This document shows, piece after piece, positions 32,992 to 42,943 of a stretch of DNA of 64,000 bases. The position numbers and the translations under genes were made by a program. The notes beneath the pieces are model-generated. The model saw only the letters and a program-made list of their open reading frames with translations. It ran no database searches and was not told the DNA's origin. Position 1 is the stretch's first letter. The number at the start of each line of letters is the position of its first letter. Source of the DNA: Rhizobium sp. 18055 (GTDB taxonomy: Bacteria; Pseudomonadota; Alphaproteobacteria; Rhizobiales; Rhizobiaceae); contig NZ_CACSKD010000016.1 in the NCBI RefSeq assembly GCF_902706285.1, forward strand, positions 62,001 through 126,000, written 5' to 3'.

Positions 32992-34323
32992 ATGCTGAAA
33001 GGCTTGTCCTCCATGATCAAGTGTTCCTTCCTACGCGCCTTGATGGTCGCCGTCGGCATGATAACCACCGCGGTTATCGCCACGCCCGCTTACGCGCTTG
33101 TCGAAATCAACATCAACAAGGGCAATGTCGAGCCCCTGCCGATTGCCGTCACCGACTTCCTGCAGGGCGACATGGGCGCCCAGGTGTCGCAGGTGATCGC
33201 CGCCGACCTGCAGCGCTCCGGCCTGTTCAAGCCGATCGCCAAGAACGCCTTCATCGAAAAGATCTCCAACCCCGATGCCGCTCCGCGCTTCGAGGACTGG
33301 AAGGTCATCAATGCGCAGGCGCTGGTCACCGGCCGCGTCACGCAGGAGGCCGATGGCCGTCTGCGTGCCGAGTTCCGCCTTTGGGACACGTTTGCCGGCA
33401 GCCAGATGACCGGCCAGCAATTCTACACGCAGCCTGAAAACTGGCGCCGCGTCGCCCACATCATCGCCGATGCCATCTACAAGCAGATCACCGGTGAAGA
33501 GGGCTATTTCGATACCCGCGTCGTCTTCGTCTCGGAATCGGGCAGCAAGCAGGATCGCAAGCGCCAGCTCGCCATCATGGACCAGGACGGTTTCAACGTT
33601 CGCATGCTGACCAATGGCAGCGATCTTGTCCTGACCCCGCGCTTCTCGCCGAACCGGCAGGAAGTCACCTACATGTCGTTCGCCAACCAGCAGCCGCGCG
33701 TCTACCTGCTGCAGCTGGAAACCGGACAGCGCGAAGTGGTCGGCAATTTCCCCGGCATGACCTTCTCGCCGCGCTTCTCGCCAGACGGCCAGAAGGTGGT
33801 GATGAGCCTCCAGCAGGAAGGCAATGCCAATATCTATACGATGGACCTGCGCTCGCGCACCACGACGCGCCTGACCTCCACGGCTGCGATCGATACCTCG
33901 CCGTCCTATTCGCCTGACGGCAGCCAGATCGTGTTCGAAAGCGACCGCGGCGGCCGCCAGCAGCTCTACAAGATGGGCGCCGACGGTTCCGGCCAGACGC
34001 GTATCTCGTTCGGCGACGGCTCCTACTCGACGCCTGTCTGGTCTCCGCGCGGCGATCTGGTCGCCTTCACCAAGCAGTCGGGCGGCAAGTTCTCGATCGG
34101 CGTGATGAAGCCGGATGGTTCGGGCGAACGTATCCTCACCACCGGCTTCCACAATGAAGGCCCGACATGGGCGCCGAACGGCCGCGTTCTGATGTTCTTC
34201 CGCCAGGCGGCAGGGGCAGGCGGCCCGCAGCTCTATTCGATCGATCTGTCCGGCTATAACGAGCAGCTGGTCAAGACGCCTGCCTACGCTTCCGATCCGG
34301 CCTGGTCGCCGCTTCTGGAGTAG
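32992..34323 (+). CDS. tolB: Tol-Pal system periplasmic beta-propeller TolB
   Basis: Periplasmic partner of Pal and TolA. Signal peptide (IKCSFLRALMVAVGMITT, cleaved near ATPAYA), N-terminal alpha/beta domain, then six propeller blades with repeated SPDG-type turns (TFSPRFSPDGQKVVMSLQ, PSYSPDGSQIVFES, PTWAPNGRVLMFF). Two start sites are possible: ATG 32992, one base after the tolA stop, and ATG 33013, which gives a more standard signal peptide. Length 436-443 residues, usual for the family. Confidence 0.95.
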   Translation: MLKGLSSMIKCSFLRALMVAVGMITTAVIATPAYALVEININKGNVEPLPIAVTDFLQGDMGAQVSQVIAADLQRSGLFKPIAKNAFIEKISNPDAAPRFEDWKVINAQALVTGRVTQEADGRLRAEFRLWDTFAGSQMTGQQFYTQPENWRRVAHIIADAIYKQITGEEGYFDTRVVFVSESGSKQDRKRQLAIMDQDGFNVRMLTNGSDLVLTPRFSPNRQEVTYMSFANQQPRVYLLQLETGQREVVGNFPGMTFSPRFSPDGQKVVMSLQQEGNANIYTMDLRSRTTTRLTSTAAIDTSPSYSPDGSQIVFESDRGGRQQLYKMGADGSGQTRISFGDGSYSTPVWSPRGDLVAFTKQSGGKFSIGVMKPDGSGERILTTGFHNEGPTWAPNGRVLMFFRQAAGAGGPQLYSIDLSGYNEQLVKTPAYASDPAWSPLLE

Positions 34324-34422
34324 GAGACGAAGTGCCTGCCTTGTTGTCGCCTCAAAAATCCTAGATTGGGGCGACAGAGGGTTAAATCAACCATTCGTTA
34401 ACCATAGTTCTTGAAAGCCGAT

Positions 34423-34438
34423 TAACCGAGAACGGTTA
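34423..34438. promoter_or_regulatory. Inverted repeat upstream of pal
   Basis: TAACCG-AGAA-CGGTTA is a perfect 6-bp palindrome 40 bp before the pal start, in an AT-rich 154-bp gap. It may be an operator or a small hairpin in a pal-specific leader; there is no T-run to make it a terminator. Confidence 0.35.
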
Positions 34439-34477
34439 CAGTCCGGCAACCTTAATCAAGTCGCAAGGAGACCGGCC

Positions 34478-35008
34478 ATGAGCCGCATTCACGCCCCGGC
34501 AATGAGCCGCATGCAGAACTTCGCCCGCAACCCCGTCATGATCGCGCTTGTCGCCGGTCTGGCTCTGGCCGGTTGCGCCAACAAGAAGAACATGGCCAAC
34601 AGCGCCGGTGACCTCGGCCTCGGTGCCGGCGCCGCAACGCCTGGCTCCGCACAGGACTTCACCGTCAACGTCGGCGACCGCATCTTCTTCGACACCGACA
34701 GCACCTCGATCCGTGCAGACGCTGCCCAGACGCTCGACCGTCAGGCTCAGTGGCTCGGCCGCTATCCGAAGTATGCTGTCACCGTCGAAGGCCATGCCGA
34801 CGAACGCGGCACGCGCGAATACAACCTTGCTCTCGGCGCTCGTCGTGCCGCTGCTGCCAAGGACTACCTCGCATCGCGCGGTGTTCCGGCTCAGCGCCTG
34901 AAGACGATCTCCTACGGTAAGGAACGCCCGGTCGCCGTTTGCGACGATATCTCGTGCTGGTCGCAGAATCGCCGCGCCGTTACCGTTCTCGGTGGCGCAG
35001 GCATGTAA
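34478..35008 (+). CDS. pal: Peptidoglycan-associated lipoprotein Pal
   Basis: Outer-membrane lipoprotein of 176 residues that binds peptidoglycan through an OmpA-like domain. The lipobox is LALAGC (Cys33). The OmpA domain has GDRIFFDTDSTSIRADA, VEGHADERGTREYNLALGAR and the peptidoglycan-contact motif LKTISYGKERP. AGGAG is 8 bp before ATG 34478; an in-frame ATG at 34502 would shorten the signal peptide n-region. A separate upstream gap suggests its own promoter besides read-through from tolB. Confidence 0.96.
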   Translation: MSRIHAPAMSRMQNFARNPVMIALVAGLALAGCANKKNMANSAGDLGLGAGAATPGSAQDFTVNVGDRIFFDTDSTSIRADAAQTLDRQAQWLGRYPKYAVTVEGHADERGTREYNLALGARRAAAAKDYLASRGVPAQRLKTISYGKERPVAVCDDISCWSQNRRAVTVLGGAGM

Positions 35009-35051
35009 GTGCCGGCTCGGCGCAGAAGTGCCGGGTTTTGTTACAATTTGG

Positions 35052-35085
35052 AAAGGCGGCTCCATCGCGGGCCGCCTTTTCTTTT
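35052..35085 (+). terminator. Rho-independent terminator after pal
   Basis: AAAGGCGGC and GCCGCCTTT (35052-35060, 35071-35079) form a 9-bp stem with a 10-base loop, followed by TTTTCTTTTT-type U-tract. It separates pal from cpoB. Confidence 0.9.
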
Positions 35086-35188
35086 TGAACACACTTTGGC
35101 CAGACTCCGTTGCTTTTTGAAAGCAATTGGAAAAATCTCCTGTTCGTGCCATCGAGGTGCGAAGAATCACTGGGACAGGACGAACCAT

Positions 35189-36208
35189 ATGAAGAAATTT
35201 GTCGTGGCAGGCATGCTTTGCCTTGCAACGGTGGCCGGGGTTGGCCAGTCGGCGCATGCGGCGTCGCTATTCGGCTGGCATGTCGGGAACAAGAGTTCCG
35301 ATCGCCAGCCGCAGGAAGCGCCCGTCATCAACGTGCAGTCGGCCGGTGGTGCGGAAGTGCGCATCCAGCAGCTCGAAGATCAGCTTCGCCAGCTGAACGG
35401 CCGCATCGAGGAAATGAGCTTCCAGCTCCTGCAGATGCAGGAAACCATCCGCAAGGCGCAGGAAGACAACGAATTCCGCTTCCAGGAAATCGAGAAGTCG
35501 GGCGGCAGCAGTGCCGGCACCGGCGCCAAGCCGATGAAGAAGAGCGAAGCCGACATCCCGGCGTCCAGCCAATCGGCACAGGCGCAGGGCGGCGGCGATG
35601 ATATCGCCCGCACGATCCAGACCTCAAGGGTACCCGAAACGGCGCCCTCGGCGGATGTTCCCGAAAACGACGGTCTCGGCCAGCCGCCGAAGCAGCTCGG
35701 CTCGATGGAGTTCGACCAGAACGGCAATCCGGTCGGCGGCTCGGTCAATCCCGGCGCCGAAGTCGGCTCCAGCCCACTGCCGCCGCCGAACGTCGATGCC
35801 AGCGGTTCGCAGACCGCCTCGCTCGGCAGCGAGGCCGATCAGTACAAGGCTGCCTATGGCCATGTTCTCTCCGGCGACTATTCGACGGCCGAGAAGGAAT
35901 TCACCGCCTATATCGGCCAGTACCCGAACAGCGCACGGTCGGCCGACGCCAATTTCTGGCTTGGCGAAGCGCTCTATTCGCAGGGCAAGTTCAATGAGTC
36001 CGCGAAGACCTTCCTGAATGCCCACCAGAAATACGGCACGTCGGAAAAGGCGCCGGAGATGCTGCTGAAGCTTGGCATGTCGCTGGCCGCTCTCGACAAC
36101 ACGGAGACTGCCTGCGCGACGCTGAAGGAAGTGTCGAAGCGTTATCCGAAGGCTTCGCGTGCCGTCATATCCAAGGTCGCGAGCGAGCAGAAGCGTCTGT
36201 CCTGCTAA
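35189..36208 (+). CDS. cpoB: Cell division coordinator CpoB/YbgF
   Basis: Periplasmic protein of 339 residues that links Tol-Pal with peptidoglycan synthesis at the septum (family knowledge). Signal peptide to about residue 25 (MKKFVVAGMLCLATVAGVG), an N-terminal coiled coil (IQQLEDQLRQLNGRIEEMSF) that trimerises, a disordered linker, and a C-terminal TPR domain (FTAYIGQYPNSARSADANFW, YSQGKFNESAKTFLNAHQKY). ATG 35189 was chosen for the signal peptide; the frame is open upstream through the terminator region but that part is not coding. Confidence 0.94.
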   Translation: MKKFVVAGMLCLATVAGVGQSAHAASLFGWHVGNKSSDRQPQEAPVINVQSAGGAEVRIQQLEDQLRQLNGRIEEMSFQLLQMQETIRKAQEDNEFRFQEIEKSGGSSAGTGAKPMKKSEADIPASSQSAQAQGGGDDIARTIQTSRVPETAPSADVPENDGLGQPPKQLGSMEFDQNGNPVGGSVNPGAEVGSSPLPPPNVDASGSQTASLGSEADQYKAAYGHVLSGDYSTAEKEFTAYIGQYPNSARSADANFWLGEALYSQGKFNESAKTFLNAHQKYGTSEKAPEMLLKLGMSLAALDNTETACATLKEVSKRYPKASRAVISKVASEQKRLSC

Positions 36209-36220
36209 GGCTTTCCGGTT

Positions 36221-37618
36221 TTGCGCCCGGACAGCACCCTTTCCCCTGAAACGGCGACACGCCGCTTTCTCTCCTCGCTGGACCAGCCCTCGCGCATTCT
36301 CGTCGCGATCTCGGGCGGCAGCGATTCCACCGGCCTGCTTGTCGCGCTCGTTGATGCGCTGAAGGCCTCACCAAATTCCAGAATTTCCCTCTGTGCCGCG
36401 ACCGTCGACCACGCGTTGCGCCCCGAATCGGCCGATGAAGCGCGCGACGTCGCTGCTCTCTGCCGGTCGCTCGATGTTGCGCATGTCACCAAGGTCTGGC
36501 ATGGCGCAAAGCCAAAGGCCGGGATCATGGCGGCGGCGCGCGATGCCCGTTACGGCCTGCTTGCCGAGGCCGCAGACGAACTCGACGCTGACATGATCGT
36601 GACCGCTCATACGCTCGACGACCAGCGCGAGACGTTCGCGATGCGCGGGCAGCGCTCGGCTGCCAACGTGACGGGTATTGCCGATGCGGTGCTGTTCGAC
36701 CGGCGTATCTGGGTCGTGCGGCCGCTGCTGTTTTCGCTGCGGGCGGATATTCGCGCCTTGCTCCAGCAGCGCGGCGTCAGGTGGTTCGACGATCCGAGCA
36801 ATGAGGATCCGAAATACGAGCGGGTGCGGATGCGTCGGGCGCTGTCGGGGGAGGGGATCTCCGTTGCGGAGATCGGCGCGATGGCGACGGCCCGGGCGGT
36901 GCTCGATGCGGATGCAGCGGGGTGGCTCGATACGCACGTCAGTTTGCATGGCGGCATGCTGGCGCAGGTTTTGCCGGAAGGACTTGCGGTCGAGCGGTCG
37001 CTGCTCGGGCATGTGCTGGCGCGGCTGGCGGCGGTGCTTGGCGGGCTGCCGTTTGCGCTTGGAGCCGAGCCGATGGCGGGGGTGCTGGATTTCCTGGCGC
37101 TCGGGCATCCCGGCCGGGTGACGGCGGGGCGGGTGGTGTTCGATCTGAGGCGTGACGGGCTGTTTGTGATGCGCGAGAGCCGCGGCATGCTCCCGCTGGC
37201 GGTTGCTGCGGGTGAGCGCGTGGTGTGGGACGGGCGGTATGTGGTGGAGAATCACGCGGGCGTGGATGTGGTGGTCTCTGCTGCCGGTGCGGCTGGGGAA
37301 GCGCAGGATGTCGAGGGCACGGACCGGAGAGACGTGGGCGTAGACGCGCTGGGAATTACAGAGAAACTCTCCATGGAAGACCTATCCCACCTCCCCAAGA
37401 GCGCCGTCAAACGCGCCATCGCAGCGCAACCACAAATTTCCGCCTCCACCGTTTCCAGCGATCTCGCCGATCAAATCGAGATCACACCCTATTTCGCGCC
37501 GTTCGACCGCTTTTTGACACGATTGGACCTCATGTTCGCCACCAACGTCGCGGCGGCTTTTGGAACACGCCCCTATCCAAAACCGCCTTTAGGTCTTATT
37601 GACGGAAAAACCATCTAA
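36221..37618 (+). CDS. tilS: tRNA(Ile)-lysidine synthetase TilS
   Basis: Modifies C34 of tRNA-Ile(CAU) with lysine so that it reads AUA. 465 residues, with the PP-loop ILVAISGGSDSTGLLV near residue 28 and the nucleotide/tRNA regions VDHALRPESADEARDVA and DDPSNEDPKYERVRMRRAL. It appears to start at TTG 36221, 12 bp after cpoB; no ATG gives a full-length protein. The C-terminal third (37020-37260) is very GC-rich and Ala/Val/Gly-rich, then 37360-37610 is clearly less GC-rich, so composition shifts inside the gene. Confidence 0.9.
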   Translation: MRPDSTLSPETATRRFLSSLDQPSRILVAISGGSDSTGLLVALVDALKASPNSRISLCAATVDHALRPESADEARDVAALCRSLDVAHVTKVWHGAKPKAGIMAAARDARYGLLAEAADELDADMIVTAHTLDDQRETFAMRGQRSAANVTGIADAVLFDRRIWVVRPLLFSLRADIRALLQQRGVRWFDDPSNEDPKYERVRMRRALSGEGISVAEIGAMATARAVLDADAAGWLDTHVSLHGGMLAQVLPEGLAVERSLLGHVLARLAAVLGGLPFALGAEPMAGVLDFLALGHPGRVTAGRVVFDLRRDGLFVMRESRGMLPLAVAAGERVVWDGRYVVENHAGVDVVVSAAGAAGEAQDVEGTDRRDVGVDALGITEKLSMEDLSHLPKSAVKRAIAAQPQISASTVSSDLADQIEITPYFAPFDRFLTRLDLMFATNVAAAFGTRPYPKPPLGLIDGKTI

Positions 37619-37716
37619 CTGATGGGTTTGCCTTGGCAACTGCCGGAGGCAATCCTATGTTAGAAGCCAAATAAGACGGTCGCCATGAGGCGGTCGTGCC
37701 AGTGCTGGGGAGTTCG

Positions 37717-39645
<1,929 letters not shown>

Positions 39646-39663
39646 TTTTCTTTGGAAATCATC

Positions 39664-39700
39664 AAAAGGCCGGACATCAGAGATGGTGTCCGGCCTTTTT
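39664..39700 (+). terminator. Rho-independent terminator after ftsH
   Basis: AAAAGGCCGGACA and TGTCCGGCCTTTT (39664-39676, 39687-39699) make a 13-bp stem with a 10-base loop and U-tract, 18 bp after the ftsH stop. Confidence 0.93.
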
Positions 39701-39886
39701 CAACGGTAACGGGATGTAATCAGTTTTCTCGGTAATTGACGTGATGCTTGCCGCGATTTGTGGCATTCCGCTGTCACAAGATGGCCTCGACAGGAGGCCT
39801 CGATAGCGAGGGAACACGCCACGGCGTGCATAATTGCTGACACGGTGATGCGCAGCCTCAGGCGCGCTCAAGGCACAGGGGTGCAT

Positions 39887-41239
39887 ATGAAAAGACGTTA
39901 CTTCGGCACGGACGGCATTCGCGGTCAATCCAACGTGTTCCCGATGACACCCGATCTCGCGATGCGGGTCGGCATTGCGGCAGGCACGATCTTCCGCCGC
40001 GGCAACCACCGCCACCGGGTCGTTATCGGCAAGGACACGCGTCTGTCGGGCTATATGCTCGAAAACGCCATGGTCGCGGGTTTCACCGCCGCCGGCCTCG
40101 ACGCCTTCGTTCTCGGCCCGATCCCGACACCTGCCGTTGCCATGCTGACGCGCTCGCTGCGCGCCGATATCGGCGTGATGATCTCGGCCTCGCATAACCC
40201 TTACGAAGACAACGGCATCAAGCTGTTCGGACCGGATGGCTACAAGCTGTCGGATGAGCTGGAGATGCAGATCGAGGATCTGCTTGAGAAGGACCTGACC
40301 TCGCAGTTGGCCAAGTCCGACGATATCGGCCGCGCCAAGCGCGTCGATGGCGTTCACGACCGCTATATCGAGCATGCCAAGCGCACGCTGCCGCGCGACG
40401 TGACGCTGCAGGGCCTGAGGATCGCCATCGATTGCGCCAATGGTGCTGCCTACAAGGTGGCGCCTGCGGTGCTCTGGGAGCTGGGTGCCGAGGTCGTCGT
40501 CATCGGTAACGAGCCCAATGGCACCAATATCAATCTCAATTGCGGCTCCACCAGCCCGGTGGCCTTGCAGAAGAAGGTCGATGAAGTGCGCGCCGATATC
40601 GGCATTGCGCTCGATGGCGATGCGGACCGGGTGATCATCGTCGATGAGAACGGCGCTGTCGTCGATGGCGACCAGCTGATGGCTGTCATTGCCGAAAGCT
40701 ATGCCGAGAACCAGCAGCTGCGCGGCGGCGGCATCGTTGCCACCGTGATGTCCAATCTCGGGCTTGAGCGCTTCCTGCAGGGCAAGGGTCTCGACCTGGT
40801 GCGGACCGCAGTCGGTGACCGCTACGTGGTCGAGCATATGCGCCAGAACAATTTCAACGTCGGCGGCGAACAGTCCGGCCATATCGTGCTGTCGGATTAC
40901 GGCACGACGGGCGACGGCCTCGTGGCGGCGCTGCAGATCCTGGTGGCAGTCAAGCGCACCGGCAAGACGGTCAGCGAAATCTGCCGCCGGTTCGAGCCGG
41001 TGCCGCAGCTTCTGCGCAACGTGCGCTATTCCGGCGGCAAGCCGCTTGAGGACATGCATGTGCAAAAGGCGATTGCCGAGGCGGAGGCCGAGCTTGCCAA
41101 GAGCGGCCGTCTGGTGATCCGCCCTTCGGGCACCGAGCCGCTGATCCGCGTGATGGCGGAAGGCGACGATCGCGGCCAGATCGAGCGGATCGTCAACGAT
41201 CTGATCGGCACGATCTCGAGCGTTCGCACGGCGGCGTAA
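39887..41239 (+). CDS. glmM: Phosphoglucosamine mutase GlmM
   Basis: Interconverts glucosamine-6-phosphate and glucosamine-1-phosphate for UDP-GlcNAc and hence peptidoglycan and LPS. 450 residues, starting MKRRYFGTDGIRGQSNVFPM. Active phosphoserine loop MISASHNPYEDNGIK (Ser about 101), metal loop ALDGDADRVIIVDE near 242, and phosphate site IRPSGTEPLIRVM near 411. Other in-frame codons back to 39758 do not match the family N-terminus. Confidence 0.97.
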   Translation: MKRRYFGTDGIRGQSNVFPMTPDLAMRVGIAAGTIFRRGNHRHRVVIGKDTRLSGYMLENAMVAGFTAAGLDAFVLGPIPTPAVAMLTRSLRADIGVMISASHNPYEDNGIKLFGPDGYKLSDELEMQIEDLLEKDLTSQLAKSDDIGRAKRVDGVHDRYIEHAKRTLPRDVTLQGLRIAIDCANGAAYKVAPAVLWELGAEVVVIGNEPNGTNINLNCGSTSPVALQKKVDEVRADIGIALDGDADRVIIVDENGAVVDGDQLMAVIAESYAENQQLRGGGIVATVMSNLGLERFLQGKGLDLVRTAVGDRYVVEHMRQNNFNVGGEQSGHIVLSDYGTTGDGLVAALQILVAVKRTGKTVSEICRRFEPVPQLLRNVRYSGGKPLEDMHVQKAIAEAEAELAKSGRLVIRPSGTEPLIRVMAEGDDRGQIERIVNDLIGTISSVRTAA

Positions 41240-41327
41240 GAGCTTGTCTCCTGCGCAGACGCGGCGACCAACACGCACCGCGACTTCATAGGTTCTACAA
41301 TGCCCAGCCCTCGGCTGGGCATTTGCC

Positions 41328-41534
41328 TTACCGGGTGGCTTCCCGGCGCATGGCGTCCAGCAGCGCCAGCGTTGTGAGGAAGCCGTCTTCGAATAGGTCA
41401 AGCAGGCGCGAAGCGGCGGCGCAACCCTGCAGGCTGTCGGGGCCGAACTTCTGTTCCCTGCACCATGCGGACAGGGCTTCGAAAACCGGCGAAAGGTCAT
41501 CCTGGAACGAAATAGCTCTGTTGAGCTTCGACAT
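41328..41534 (-). CDS. Small conserved-type hypothetical protein, 68 residues
   Basis: Encodes MSKLNRAISFQDDLSPVFEA and 48 further residues, ending LLDAMRREATR. It is charged, mostly helical and has no signal or membrane segment; two Cys (AWCREQKFG, QGCAAASRL). The start is fixed by a very strong ribosome-binding site (AGAGGAGGTG, 7 bp before the ATG). Function unknown. The in-frame stretch upstream to 41750 lacks coding character. Shares a divergent 361-bp region with the outer-membrane barrel gene. Confidence 0.72.
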   Translation of the reverse strand: MSKLNRAISFQDDLSPVFEALSAWCREQKFGPDSLQGCAAASRLLDLFEDGFLTTLALLDAMRREATR

Positions 41535-41895
41535 CTGCACACCTCCTCTAGGGCAGAAGCGCTTACCAACTTCCAAGCGGTCGTCGCCTAGACAAATGCG
41601 ACCGATGCCTGATTCTAGGGCCGCAGCGTGGGCGGCGCTATTAACTTTGTTAACCCGGGCGAAATTTCGTTTTAGCGCATGGCGGCCCGCGCGCTTGGCT
41701 TCTTCCTGGTTGTTCTCGTCGTGGTTGTAAATAAGATGGCGTATTTTCAATGGTTTGGAGTAGAATCCAGCTGGTGCTGATATTTGCGAATTACGGTTAA
41801 GCCGCCCTTAACGTTTCCACTTCATTATCCTTACCGAAACGTATCCAGCTGGCAGCGATTGGTCCTGCCACGTGACGAACTTTGGAGTGGGATCC
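41535..41895. other. Divergent intergenic region before the outer-membrane barrel gene
   Basis: AT-richer than its surroundings. It contains the CtrA-type motif at 41797-41812 and a TTAACTTTGTTAAC palindrome-like stretch near 41641-41654. No further gene is seen. Confidence 0.5.
41797..41812 (+). promoter_or_regulatory. Perfect CtrA-type motif upstream of the outer-membrane barrel gene
   Basis: TTAA-GCCGCCC-TTAAC matches the CtrA consensus TTAA-N7-TTAAC exactly, 84 bp before the start codon, a typical promoter distance. CtrA is the master cell-cycle regulator in Rhizobiales (established); binding here is inference. Confidence 0.5.
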
Positions 41896-42747
41896 ATGAA
41901 GAGAAGCTTGTCCGGCATTCTTGCCGCTTTGCTCATTACCTCGAATGCGTATGCCGCGGACCTGATGCCTGCGGAACCGATTGCCGAAGCCCCGCCTGAG
42001 GTCGCCGTGACCGAAGCGACCGGCTGGTATCTTCGTGGCGATGTCGGCTATGGCTTCAACGATCTTCGCGGTGCGAAATACTTCCAGGGCAGCAATGCCA
42101 GCGAAGCGGATTTCGACAGGGCGGATCTCGACGACGCATGGACGGCCGGCGTCGGTGTCGGTTACCAGGTCAACAGCTACCTCCGTACCGACCTGACACT
42201 CGACTATCTCGGCAAGTCGGATTTCCATGGCTCGACCAATGGCGGCGGCTCGGACTTCGGCGCCTGCCAGGTGACCTGCTCCTCGACCGATCTTTCGTCG
42301 ATGACGGCCTGGTCGCTGATGGCCAACGCCTATGTCGATCTCGGCACCTACGGCTATGTCACGCCTTACGTCGGCGCCGGTATCGGTGGCACCTACGTGA
42401 AGTGGAAAGACCTGAGCAACACATCCTGCGACACCAGCGGCAGCGGCAATGGCTGCGATGACACCGTCATCCACGGCGGTCAGGGCGGCTGGCGCTTCAG
42501 CTACGGCCTGATGGCCGGTGCATCGATCGATGTGACCTGCAACGTCAAGGCCGACGTCGGCTATCGCTTCCTGCACGTCGGCAGCGGCGACATGTTCGGC
42601 TACAACGAAAATGGCGGCCCAGGCCGCGACAAGGGCTTCAACGTTCACGAAGCACGCGTCGGCGCCCGTTACATGTTCGGCGGCTGCCAGACAGCGTCCT
42701 ACGAGCCTGCGCCAGAGATTCCGCTGCAGCAGCCGGTCTACAAGTAA
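41896..42747 (+). CDS. Outer-membrane beta-barrel protein (Omp25/Opa-like family)
   Basis: A 283-residue outer-membrane protein: signal peptide MKRSLSGILAALLITSNAYA, then a short Pro/Glu-rich stretch and an eight-strand-type barrel with alternating aromatic and polar residues (GWYLRGDVGYGFNDLRGAKY, VTPYVGAGIGGTYVKWKDLS). It ends in the ARVGARYMF/YEPAPEIPL pattern, with repeated Cys (CQVTCSS, SCDTSGSGNGCDD, VTCNVK) that could form disulphides. Similar to Brucella Omp25/rhizobial surface barrels; no enzyme motif. Terminator follows at 42775-42800. Confidence 0.85.
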   Translation: MKRSLSGILAALLITSNAYAADLMPAEPIAEAPPEVAVTEATGWYLRGDVGYGFNDLRGAKYFQGSNASEADFDRADLDDAWTAGVGVGYQVNSYLRTDLTLDYLGKSDFHGSTNGGGSDFGACQVTCSSTDLSSMTAWSLMANAYVDLGTYGYVTPYVGAGIGGTYVKWKDLSNTSCDTSGSGNGCDDTVIHGGQGGWRFSYGLMAGASIDVTCNVKADVGYRFLHVGSGDMFGYNENGGPGRDKGFNVHEARVGARYMFGGCQTASYEPAPEIPLQQPVYK

Positions 42748-42774
42748 GATCAGCTCGTTATATTAGATATCATC

Positions 42775-42800
42775 GAAAGCCGCCCCACCGGGCGGCTTTC
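42775..42800 (+). terminator. Hairpin after the outer-membrane barrel gene
   Basis: GAAAGCCGCCC and GGGCGGCTTTC form an 11-bp perfect stem with a CACC loop. There is only a weak U-tract, so it is a probable terminator or 3' stabiliser. Confidence 0.7.
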
Positions 42801-42902
42801 GTGCGTGATCACTTGCGTCGCGCCTGCGTCAAAAGTTCCTCTGCCCGCGACACTTCTCCGTTGACGATGACGGAACACAGCTGTATCTACGGCGGCGGGA
42901 CA

Positions 42903-42941
42903 CCCTTCCCCAACGAAGGGCTATCTATCTGGAAGGATAGC
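42903..42941 (+). ncRNA. serC leader: two tandem hairpins, the second enclosing the ribosome-binding site
   Basis: Immediately before serC, CCCTT/AAGGG (42903-42907, 42916-42920) and GCTATC/GATAGC (42920-42925, 42936-42941) make two abutting hairpins. The second contains GGAAGGA (42931-42937), the serC ribosome-binding site, so folding would block translation. Placement and layout fit the alphaproteobacterial serC RNA motif described by comparative genomics (RF00517), but I identify it from memory without a covariance search. The ligand of that motif is not known. Confidence 0.6.
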
Positions 42942-42943
42942 AG

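Noticed and set aside
41641..41654. CtrA site TTAACTTTGTTAAC
   Set aside because: Spacer between the TTAA halves is 5, not 7.
41535..41750. Longer version of the 68-residue protein (140 residues)
   Set aside because: The extra N-terminal part lacks coding character, while the internal ATG has a near-perfect ribosome-binding site.
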